A DNA stretch of 64,000 nucleotides from Parabacteroides sp. TM07-1AC (lineage in GTDB: Bacteria; Bacteroidota; Bacteroidia; Bacteroidales; Tannerellaceae): the NCBI RefSeq assembly GCF_003480915.1, contig NZ_QUKD01000002.1, forward strand, positions 738,091-802,090, written 5' to 3'. This document shows positions 41,583 through 49,510 of the stretch, piece after piece (position 1 is the stretch's first letter; each line of letters begins with the position of its first letter). The notes beneath the pieces were generated by a model. That model was given only the letters and a program-made list of their open reading frames with translations. It had not been told where the DNA came from and did no database searches. Made by a program: the position numbers and the translations under genes.

Positions 41583-42863
41583 ATGAGCAATTCATTCAAA
41601 CCGGCAACTTTGTGTGTACAAGGTGGTTGGCAACCTAAAAAGGGAGAGCCGCGTGTACTCCCTATCTATCAGAGTACTACATTCAAGTATGAAACCAGCG
41701 AACAGATGGCTAAACTGTTCGACCTGGAAGAGAGTGGTTATTTTTATACTCGTCTGCAGAATCCGACAAACGATGCCGTAGCATCCAAAATTGCGGCGTT
41801 GGAAGGTGGTGTTGCCGCCATGTTGACTTCATCGGGACAGGCCGCCAATTTCTTTGCCTGTTTCAATATTTGCGAAGCCGGCGATCATATTGTAAGTGCA
41901 ACCGGTATCTATGGAGGTACATACAACTTGCTGTCCGTTACACTGAAAAAGCTAGGTATCGAATGTACTTTCATAGATCAGGATGCCAGCGAAGAAGAGA
42001 TCAGTAAGGCTTTCCGTCCGAATACAAAGTTATTATTCGGCGAAACGATCTCCAATCCGGGAGTGATGGTGTTGGATATTGAGAAGTTTGCCCGTATCGC
42101 TCATAGCCACGGTGTGCCTTTGATTGTCGACAATACATTCGCGACACCGATCAACTGCCGCCCGTTCGAATGGGGTGCTGATATCGTGACACATTCTACT
42201 ACTAAATATATGGACGGACACGCTACTGCAGTCGGTGGCTGTATCGTCGACAGCGGTAATTTCGACTGGGAAGCACATGCCGATAAATATCCGGGACTTT
42301 GCCAACCGGACGAATCTTATCACGGACTGACTTATACAAAGACATTCGGCAAGATGGCTTATATCACGAAAGCAACCAGCCAGCTGATGCGTGACCTGGG
42401 TTCTATCCAGTCTCCACAGAATGCATTCCTGTTGAATTTGGGTTTGGAAACATTGCATTTACGTATGCCACAGCATTGTAAAAATGCATTGGCTGTTGCT
42501 AAATGGTTACAGAACTGTGATAAGGTTGCCTGGGTGAACTATCCGGATCTGGAAGGGAATAAATATTATGACCTGACAAAGAAATATCTGCCGAACGGTT
42601 CATGTGGCGTGTTGTCATTCGGCCTGAAAGGTGGACGCGATGTTTCTATCAAGTTCATGGATAGCTTGAAGCTGGCAGCTATCGTTACTCACGTAGCAGA
42701 CGCCCGTACTTGTGTGCTTCACCCGGCAAGCCATACCCACCGTCAGTTGACAGACGAGCAGTTGAAGGAAGCCGGTATTGCTCCGGATCTGATCCGTTTC
42801 TCTGTCGGTATCGAAAGTGCGGACGATATTATTGCGGATATTGAGCAGGCTTTGAAGCAGTAA
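41583..42863 (+). CDS. metY: O-acetylhomoserine aminocarboxypropyltransferase (sulfhydrylase)
   Basis: This PLP enzyme makes homocysteine (or methionine directly) from O-acetylhomoserine and sulfide. It has 426 residues in the Cys/Met-metabolism family. Evidence is the N-terminal QSTTFKYETSEQMAKLF and YFYTRLQNPT typical of MetY, SSGQAANFF, the aspartate of VDNTFATP and the PLP lysine K208 in THSTTKYMDGH. The length of about 425 residues matches MetY rather than the shorter MetB/MetC (about 380-400). It is a monocistronic unit with its own promoter and terminator. Confidence 0.93.
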   Translation: MSNSFKPATLCVQGGWQPKKGEPRVLPIYQSTTFKYETSEQMAKLFDLEESGYFYTRLQNPTNDAVASKIAALEGGVAAMLTSSGQAANFFACFNICEAGDHIVSATGIYGGTYNLLSVTLKKLGIECTFIDQDASEEEISKAFRPNTKLLFGETISNPGVMVLDIEKFARIAHSHGVPLIVDNTFATPINCRPFEWGADIVTHSTTKYMDGHATAVGGCIVDSGNFDWEAHADKYPGLCQPDESYHGLTYTKTFGKMAYITKATSQLMRDLGSIQSPQNAFLLNLGLETLHLRMPQHCKNALAVAKWLQNCDKVAWVNYPDLEGNKYYDLTKKYLPNGSCGVLSFGLKGGRDVSIKFMDSLKLAAIVTHVADARTCVLHPASHTHRQLTDEQLKEAGIAPDLIRFSVGIESADDIIADIEQALKQ

Positions 42864-43186
42864 AATCCAACTAAACAAAATAGAGAGTCGTTTTACACAA
42901 AAGACAACTCTCTGGTAAAACCGCCTTCTATACAAGACGGTTTTTCTATTTAACATAATGAACTCCGTATTCCGGAGCTATTCAAAAACAAAACCCCGAT
43001 GATACAGAATATCACCGGGGCTGTTTTTTGTCCATTTTCTCTCTTCACAGTGGTACTCATGGATGAACTTTATTTTATTTTTATTACTAAAATTACGCTT
43101 CCAGTTTGTTCACCTTCACAGGCTACTCACCCTTCCCCGAAAGGAAGAGTAGAGAAGCTATGTTTTATTTAATTATTCTTTAATTC
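42864..43186. terminator. gap with hairpins downstream of metY and the DUF6383 gene
   Basis: This convergent gap holds at least two stem-loops. AAAACCG (42917-42923) pairs with CGGTTTTT (42938-42945) and suits metY termination. A CCCCGATGAT/ATCACCGGGG hairpin followed by TTTTTT lies around 42993-43027. A further weak CTACTC/GAGTAG hairpin (about 43123-43153) sits just past the DUF6383 stop codon. No gene is supported. Confidence 0.65.
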
Positions 43187-46100
43187 TTATTTTACGATTG
43201 CTTTAACAGCCTTTTCACCTTCAACAGCTACAGTTACATATCCCTTAGGAGCAGAGATTGTAGCTTCAGAAGAAGTAATTACCGTGTTAGCAATTGTCTG
43301 ACCAAGAACGTTACTGATAGTAACTTTCTTACCTTCAGCTCCCTTGATAGTGATGTCACCGTTACCAGCGATTACACTTACAGAAGTAGCGTCGATTGTT
43401 TCGTTAGCAACAGGTTTCTCGCTAGTTTTCTTCAAGTTGAACTGAGCAGCTTCAGCGATATTGTCAACTAATACAGGAACACCATTATGTACACGTACAT
43501 AACGAGTTTCACCCTTAGAAGTAGCTGTCTGCAAATAGAAGTCTGCATTACTGCTACCATCTACGATGCGGAATGCAAATGTAGCCACATTCAATTTCTT
43601 GTTGTTATTCAACATGATAGAATCTTTACCTGCATGTTTTTCTACACCTGTATACTTAGAATTTGCAATAACCAAAGTATCTTCGATATGCTTAGCTTCA
43701 ACAAATGCCAAACGGTATTTATCCTGATATTTGATAGGATCATTTCCAACAACTGCAGAATCTTCTTCCAGAGAAACCAAATAACGACCTGTTATGAATG
43801 CTTTTGTATCAATTGTCGGATGCTGATGACAGTTTTCGATCTTATCCGGACAAGTGTTATATTTACCTGCAGGAGTATATTCTGCACCTACAGCCAACAT
43901 ATACTGAGGCATTGTTGTATTATTACGTACATAAGCAGTATCAATGAAAATAGGCAACATACTATTTTCAGGACGATCAGCCACATTGATTACACCTAAG
44001 AAATTCAAGCTATCTTTAGCAACTGCGGTTCCATTATCAGCTGTGCGGTTAGCACTGTTTTCATACAAGAAGCGAGTCGGTTCGTTAGCCATGAAGAATT
44101 TAGCTGTATCTGTAGTCATATTTTCAAACTCATCTGTGATAGTTTTACCAAGACGACGATACAAAGCGTTATCGTTATCATCGAATGCGAATGTTGCGAT
44201 GCTATTTTCAGTATCAATACCCTCAACAGACAATACCAATGACGGATGTTTAACACCAGATACAGTAGACAAATCTTTCTGAACCAGAGCATAGTAGCAT
44301 ACAGCATCCTTATCTTCTTCCTGTAATTCGTTATTTTCTTTGAAGTAGAAAGTTGTTGCATTTGCAGCATCAGTCAATGTATATCCCTTGTCACCATTAG
44401 CTAACAGATAAAGTTTATCGGCAGCATCAGCTTTCGGATCATAAACCTGTACTTTATAAGCAATTCTTGTCAGATTCTTTACACCTTCGATTGTTCCTTG
44501 GTAGCCGTATTTGTCTTTTACAGGAGCATTGTCTTTCAACGCAGCAGGAACAAATACAAACTTCTGACCTTCTTTCAGTTCAGGATTTACAGCCATAGCT
44601 GCATCTTTATCAACTTCCACAAAGTTACCGGCATTCAAACCGTTGAAATACTTCAGAGCAAATACATTTTCGATATATTCATCGTAATCAAGTGCTTTAT
44701 AACCAAGTTCTTCTGTTGTAACAGTTGCTCCTGTAGCCTTTACAAATGACAAAGTATCATTAGCTGCAATTACACCCGTTCCCATAGTAGTACCATAGCT
44801 AACAGCAAATACTTTATCGTTACTACCACCTTTATATAACTGAACATTTTCTACCTTAAAGTCAGGATATTCACGGTTATAGATGTTTACAGTCTGGATA
44901 CCGTTAGCACCTGAATTCTGTTTTACAACCCATTGTGCACGTGGCATGTGTTCAAAATTCTGAACATCACCAAACACTTTAGAAGTTTCTTCATCAGCCC
45001 AAAGCAATTTCTGACCTGCAAATGCAGCAACCAAATTCTTGCCTGTGATAGCTTTGTTTGCTTCTTCTTCTGAGAACAAATTGAAGAAGTAAACACCTGA
45101 TTCCAAAGTAGTCTTCACATATTCGTCGTCGATCTTCTTGATAGAGATGCGAGTGTTCACTGTGTTCGGAGCAGCACCGATATAATAATCAGAAGAACCA
45201 ACAGTAATTTCACTATGGTTATTAGCCAGATAGATCAATTTAACTATATTATTTTCTGTACCTTTTGCAGTAGGAGCTATTGCACTTGGGGAAGCCGCAG
45301 CTACACCCAATTCAGGGTTATCTGTTGTATTCATATCACCCCAAGAAGCCTGAGCTTTGTTCTTTTTAGCCCAACCACCTGTACGGATTACCAATGAGTC
45401 AGCATTTGGGAAATAAGTAAACTGGAAGTTGTAACGACCATTCAAATCCAAACGAGCCTTAGGATCAGCGGTATAACCGAAGTCTGCAAATTTACCAGTA
45501 GTGAATGCTAATGGACGTTCTCTTTCATTCTGTGTTTCAGTTACGAAACTACGAGCTACAGACAGGTAAGTGTTGTCTTCAGCTTTTTCAGCTTCTTCCA
45601 ACATCAAAGAGACCCAACCGTTAGTTTTTGCTAAAGTTGCAAAAGCTCCTGTTTGCAAAACAGACTTCGCATTTGTCAAAGTAGTCTTTAAGACAGTTAT
45701 TCCAGTTACAGCTTTATCTACATATTCTGCTTTAATATTTGCTTCAGATGTAGTTTTGTCTGTTGCAAAGTTTGTATCAATCCATGTAGAGACATTACCA
45801 GCAATCGTCTTAATATTTTGTGCATAAACCACAGCTGTAGTTGCTGCTGTTCCATGATCTGCATGAGCTGCAGCAACATAAGCTAAAACTGCAGCTTTAA
45901 CTGCGTCATGTTGCTTATCACCTGCAATAAAAGACAAAGCTTCTATCTGGCCATTAATAAGTTCTATAGTAGCACCGTCAATTGTAGCTGAAGAAACTAA
46001 ACCTAAAGCAGTCTTTACAGCAGCTAATTGAGTAGCATCCACCTTATTATTTGCATCTAATACTGCAGGTAACAATGCATCTACCAATGCTTTTTCTTGT

Positions 46101-47029
46101 TGAGCTTTATATAATGCAATTTCTGCATCATAAACAGTAGTTAAAGCGGTAGGAGCAGTGAACGGATCTGTAGCTACACCATTAGCAGCCGGGAAACCTA
46201 CAGCCGGAACAGCTTTATAAGCATTTTTAGTAAACAAGTTACCAAATACATTCGTTTCGTCGTTGATTACGTTCGGAGTGAATGTGAATTCAGCTTTGCT
46301 TGCATCAGCAGTCGGGTTTTGTTTCCACAACAAAGAGTTTAAATCGTCTACACCCAAAGTAAAAGGCATCGGAGATACCGGCAGTAACTTTACCTGTTTT
46401 AATCCTGCCAATGTCGTAGCTGAAGGCTCATTTTTTAATGAATATTTAACAGCAACTACGCCAACACCTGTACCAACAGTGTTAGCAGCAACCAATGTAA
46501 CAGTAGAGTCATTTGCTGCACCAAAAGCAGATGTTAAAGTCTTAGCATCTCCAATAACAAACGGACTCTCAGGATCTGGAGCAGAGACCCACTTCCATAC
46601 AGAAACTTCACTACCTACTTTCATCGTTGCTGTTGTTGCAATAGAAGGAGCTACAGCCTTATCTGCTCCCCACTTAATTGCATCAGTAGTATTTACAGCT
46701 AAAAAATCACCTGTGCCCAAGTTCTGCAATTGATAAGAAAAACCTGCTTCTGCATTTCCGCTAATAACAGCCTTCCACAAAGTTCTTCTTACTTGTTCAG
46801 AAGCTGTGTTATCAACAACCACTAATTTTCCATTTGCATCAATAGAGAGAACATTTGCACCGATAGCATCAACAGCCAACTGGAAATACCCAGTTTTAAT
46901 AGTTGTCATACCGACAGTAGGAGCTGTCTCATACTTTGCAAAGTCACCTGTCGGTACAATCTGCGCAGTAGCTCCGAAACTTGTAGCCGCCAAAACGACA
47001 GCTACCAGAGTAGAAAACTTTTTGTTCAT
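43187..47029 (-). CDS. very large secreted protein with C-terminal DUF6383 domain
   Basis: This exported protein has 1280 residues from ATG 47029 (MNKKFSTLVAVVLAATSFGATA, a signal peptide). It is rich in Ala, Val and Thr and poor in recognisable domains. The last 75 or so residues (TSVSVIAGNGDITIKGAEGK, then KVTISNVLGQTIANTVITSS, ending KAIVK) match the DUF6383 type found on many Parabacteroides surface proteins and look like a type IX secretion C-terminal sorting domain (the VLGQ core). No enzymatic motif was seen. Base composition is more AT-rich than neighbours. It is a single-gene unit with a long leader; a role as a cell-surface structural protein is inference. Confidence 0.85.
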   Translation of the reverse strand: MNKKFSTLVAVVLAATSFGATAQIVPTGDFAKYETAPTVGMTTIKTGYFQLAVDAIGANVLSIDANGKLVVVDNTASEQVRRTLWKAVISGNAEAGFSYQLQNLGTGDFLAVNTTDAIKWGADKAVAPSIATTATMKVGSEVSVWKWVSAPDPESPFVIGDAKTLTSAFGAANDSTVTLVAANTVGTGVGVVAVKYSLKNEPSATTLAGLKQVKLLPVSPMPFTLGVDDLNSLLWKQNPTADASKAEFTFTPNVINDETNVFGNLFTKNAYKAVPAVGFPAANGVATDPFTAPTALTTVYDAEIALYKAQQEKALVDALLPAVLDANNKVDATQLAAVKTALGLVSSATIDGATIELINGQIEALSFIAGDKQHDAVKAAVLAYVAAAHADHGTAATTAVVYAQNIKTIAGNVSTWIDTNFATDKTTSEANIKAEYVDKAVTGITVLKTTLTNAKSVLQTGAFATLAKTNGWVSLMLEEAEKAEDNTYLSVARSFVTETQNERERPLAFTTGKFADFGYTADPKARLDLNGRYNFQFTYFPNADSLVIRTGGWAKKNKAQASWGDMNTTDNPELGVAAASPSAIAPTAKGTENNIVKLIYLANNHSEITVGSSDYYIGAAPNTVNTRISIKKIDDEYVKTTLESGVYFFNLFSEEEANKAITGKNLVAAFAGQKLLWADEETSKVFGDVQNFEHMPRAQWVVKQNSGANGIQTVNIYNREYPDFKVENVQLYKGGSNDKVFAVSYGTTMGTGVIAANDTLSFVKATGATVTTEELGYKALDYDEYIENVFALKYFNGLNAGNFVEVDKDAAMAVNPELKEGQKFVFVPAALKDNAPVKDKYGYQGTIEGVKNLTRIAYKVQVYDPKADAADKLYLLANGDKGYTLTDAANATTFYFKENNELQEEDKDAVCYYALVQKDLSTVSGVKHPSLVLSVEGIDTENSIATFAFDDNDNALYRRLGKTITDEFENMTTDTAKFFMANEPTRFLYENSANRTADNGTAVAKDSLNFLGVINVADRPENSMLPIFIDTAYVRNNTTMPQYMLAVGAEYTPAGKYNTCPDKIENCHQHPTIDTKAFITGRYLVSLEEDSAVVGNDPIKYQDKYRLAFVEAKHIEDTLVIANSKYTGVEKHAGKDSIMLNNNKKLNVATFAFRIVDGSSNADFYLQTATSKGETRYVRVHNGVPVLVDNIAEAAQFNLKKTSEKPVANETIDATSVSVIAGNGDITIKGAEGKKVTISNVLGQTIANTVITSSEATISAPKGYVTVAVEGEKAVKAIVK

Positions 47030-47130
47030 AATCAAAAATTTAATATTAATACTAAGTAATTATAAGTTCTATTCTATATAAAACCGACCTATCTCTGTCA
47101 GTTTGTTTGTACGATCGTCAAATACTTCAG

Positions 47131-47160
47131 CAAAAGTAAGCAATAGTTTTATATCCACAA
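47131..47160 (-). promoter_or_regulatory. promoter of the DUF6383 gene
   Basis: Read leftward, TTG (47160-47158) and a perfect TACTTTTG (47138-47131) are 19 bp apart. The leader to the start codon at 47029 is about 95 nt. Confidence 0.65.
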
Positions 47161-47330
47161 TTATTTCCACAGATTTTTTTTCATTGCCATATCCTTTCTT
47201 ATCAATTGAATACGATACGATGTACCAAACAGGCTATAAAAATAACAAACCTTGTTTTCCCTTGTATGTACCTACTGTTATATGAATAATATCTACCCAA
47301 AAAGATCAATCTCTTACAGAGAAAAACCTA

Positions 47331-47356
47331 TATTTAATGTACGCGTACATTAAATA
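47331..47356. repeat. 26-bp perfect palindrome
   Basis: The half-site TATTTAATGTACG at 47331-47343 is followed at once by its exact reverse complement. It lies 82 bp past the glycosyltransferase stop codon and 190 bp upstream of the DUF6383 promoter. A zero-loop palindrome this long fits a protein-binding operator or dimer recombination site better than a terminator hairpin, and there is no T-run. Confidence 0.7.
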
Positions 47357-47437
47357 AATCCTACAAAACCAATCTTATACAGTATGAACCCACCTTTATT
47401 GCCACATTCATCTACCATAACACGCTTAAATACACAC

Positions 47438-48580
47438 TTACATTAATGTCTTCGCCACCCGATACACCCAGTGCATAGACAAACGATGCCAGGCAGAAGA
47501 CGGCATCTCCTCCATCAGCAAATCTTCGCGGAACTCACGTAAGATCAGCCAGTCCGCCTGCTGTACCCAATGGCGGACTGGCTGATGACTTTCTGACAAA
47601 TGCAGCAAAGCATCCAGATCAAAACGGTCAGCTACCGCACCGGCTCCGGACAAAGATGCATCATAGGCATTACACGCCTGCTCGATATGAGTCGGTACCA
47701 TCAGAACAGGTTTCTCCAGGTACATCGCCTCGCAGACAGATTCAAAACCCGCAGTCGTGGCATACGCTTTCGCATTTGCCATATATTTAACAAAACGGAT
47801 ATCATTCAGCTGATGAAAAGAAAGCGTACTGTCTACCCGGGTAGTCTCACCTGCCCCTTTCTTATCCCAGAAAAAATGCATCGATACTTCCGGATGAGCG
47901 ACATGCCACTCCTTTACCTCCTCACTGAATCCGCTGTTCAATAAATAACCATGCAGATAATTTCCTTTACGGGGAGTTTTGTTTATCACTTCCTTACGCA
48001 ACAACGGAGGAACGACGACCATCTTGTCGGCAGGCACTTCGCGCATCTTCCGGAAAGACAAAGCCAGCTTCTTCGTGGCACCGATAGCCGTCACACGCGT
48101 GAAGAATTTTAATAAAGACAAAGAAACCGTATTCAACTTCGGGAAAGAGAAGTCCGGATGCAGGAACAGATATTGATGAGCAATACAAACCATCATCGCT
48201 TTCGGACGGCAGAACAAATAAGTCAATCCCGTCAGCAACTCATAAAAGTTGACGACCACGTCTGCCCCTGTCTCTTTTATCATACGGTCAATATAACGGA
48301 TACTGCCCATATAGGTATACAGTCGCAACACATTATAACCTACACTTTTCAGCAAATTAACCTGCTTATTCTTTGCCGTAGGCAGGAAGTTCGGACTTTC
48401 AAACGGATAAACCGGTGCAGCGATCTTCTCCGTAAAAAAATCGGGGATGCTGCGGGCAGGACTTTTCCCGACAAGCACACCGACCACCTGGTGACCTTCG
48501 TCCTCCAGCTTCTGACGGAGAGACAAAGCCTGTGTCAGATGCCCTCTGCCCTCCCCTTGTATGATAAACAGCATTTTCAT
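47438..48580 (-). CDS. MurG-like (GT-B fold) glycosyltransferase
   Basis: This 380-residue protein has a GT-B Rossmann start (MKMLFIIQGEGRGHLTQALSLRQKLEDEGHQVVGVLVG) and a C-terminal nucleotide-sugar site resembling MurG/GT28 (AYATTAGFESVCEAMYLEKPVLMVPTHIEQACNA). The motif GRGHLTQAL is the GT28-type glycine loop. It overlaps the LpxH-like phosphoesterase gene by 4 bp (ATGA), so the two are translationally coupled and probably act on the same envelope glycolipid. The acceptor is unknown. Confidence 0.88.
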   Translation of the reverse strand: MKMLFIIQGEGRGHLTQALSLRQKLEDEGHQVVGVLVGKSPARSIPDFFTEKIAAPVYPFESPNFLPTAKNKQVNLLKSVGYNVLRLYTYMGSIRYIDRMIKETGADVVVNFYELLTGLTYLFCRPKAMMVCIAHQYLFLHPDFSFPKLNTVSLSLLKFFTRVTAIGATKKLALSFRKMREVPADKMVVVPPLLRKEVINKTPRKGNYLHGYLLNSGFSEEVKEWHVAHPEVSMHFFWDKKGAGETTRVDSTLSFHQLNDIRFVKYMANAKAYATTAGFESVCEAMYLEKPVLMVPTHIEQACNAYDASLSGAGAVADRFDLDALLHLSESHQPVRHWVQQADWLILREFREDLLMEEMPSSAWHRLSMHWVYRVAKTLM

Positions 48581-49380
48581 ATCACTTCAGCATATAATAA
48601 AGGTTTCCGGACAGTCTCTTCGTCCGTATCGTAGTCTGCCTTATTGTAAGTAACAATATTCCACTCACCTTGTTCATCCTCCACCAGGGCAGTCATACTT
48701 TCCACCCAATCGCCGGAGTTCAGGTAATGGACATTGTCATACCAGACATTGGCGGCCTGATGGATATGTCCGCAGATAATTCCGTCCAGATGCTTGATCT
48801 GGGCCAGTTTGACCAGCTCCTTTTCAAAATCGGAGATATAGGAAACGGCACTCTTCACCCGGTGCTTCACATGCTGTGAAAGGGAGAAGTAAGGTTTTCC
48901 GTGCTTCTCACGGTTCTTGTTATAAATTTTATTCAGCCACAACAAGAAAGTATACCCGATATCGCCTAGCATCGCCAGCCAACGCATATGGGTGGTTATC
49001 GTGTCAAAAATGTCACCATGAGTCACCAGGTAACGTTTCCCGTGACTGTTCAACAGATAGTCTTTTACAATAGAAATGTTAGAGAACCGGAACGGCACCA
49101 AAGCATCCAGGAAGTCATCGTGGTTGCCGCGTACATAAACAATCTGCGTCCCTTTCTTCTCCATCATCTTCATCAGTACTTTGAAGAAATCGGTCTGCGC
49201 CTGTTTCCAACGCTTACCGGACTTCTGCAGTTGCCAGCCATCGATGATGTCGCCGTTCAGTATCAGGCGGTCGCAGTCGATATGTTTAAGGAAATTGGTT
49301 ACTTCTTTTGTCCTGGAGTGTTCAGAACCCAGGTGAATGTCAGAAAGCACAACAGTCGGATAATATTTTCTTAGTTTCAT
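48577..49380 (-). CDS. calcineurin-like phosphoesterase, LpxH (UDP-2,3-diacylglucosamine hydrolase) family
   Basis: This metallophosphoesterase has 267 residues from ATG 49380 (MKLRKYYPTV); an ORF extension to 49437 is probably untranslated leader. The five metallophosphoesterase blocks are present: SDIHLG (13-18), NGDIIDG (42-48), GNHDD (85-89), THGD (120-123) and GHIHQA near residue 210. Such LpxH-like proteins in Bacteroidetes are often paired with a glycosyltransferase, as here. A strict LpxH role in lipid A synthesis is possible but not shown. Confidence 0.9.
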   Translation of the reverse strand: MKLRKYYPTVVLSDIHLGSEHSRTKEVTNFLKHIDCDRLILNGDIIDGWQLQKSGKRWKQAQTDFFKVLMKMMEKKGTQIVYVRGNHDDFLDALVPFRFSNISIVKDYLLNSHGKRYLVTHGDIFDTITTHMRWLAMLGDIGYTFLLWLNKIYNKNREKHGKPYFSLSQHVKHRVKSAVSYISDFEKELVKLAQIKHLDGIICGHIHQAANVWYDNVHYLNSGDWVESMTALVEDEQGEWNIVTYNKADYDTDEETVRKPLLYAEVI

Positions 49381-49454
49381 ACGTAAGATATTTACACTAT
49401 ACAAAGGAACAGAACCACTGTTACAGTGTTGCAACAACCGTATGAAGATGATAT

Positions 49455-49488
49455 AAAAAAGGCAGCCGCTTGAAACAAGGGCTGCCTT
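49455..49488 (-). terminator. terminator of the EF-G paralogue gene
   Basis: AAGGCAGCC (49459-49467) pairs with GGCTGCCTT (49480-49488); leftward reading gives a T-run (complement of 49455-49460). Confidence 0.85.
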
Positions 49489-49510
49489 ATGTTTAAAGGA
49501 TAATTTTCTA

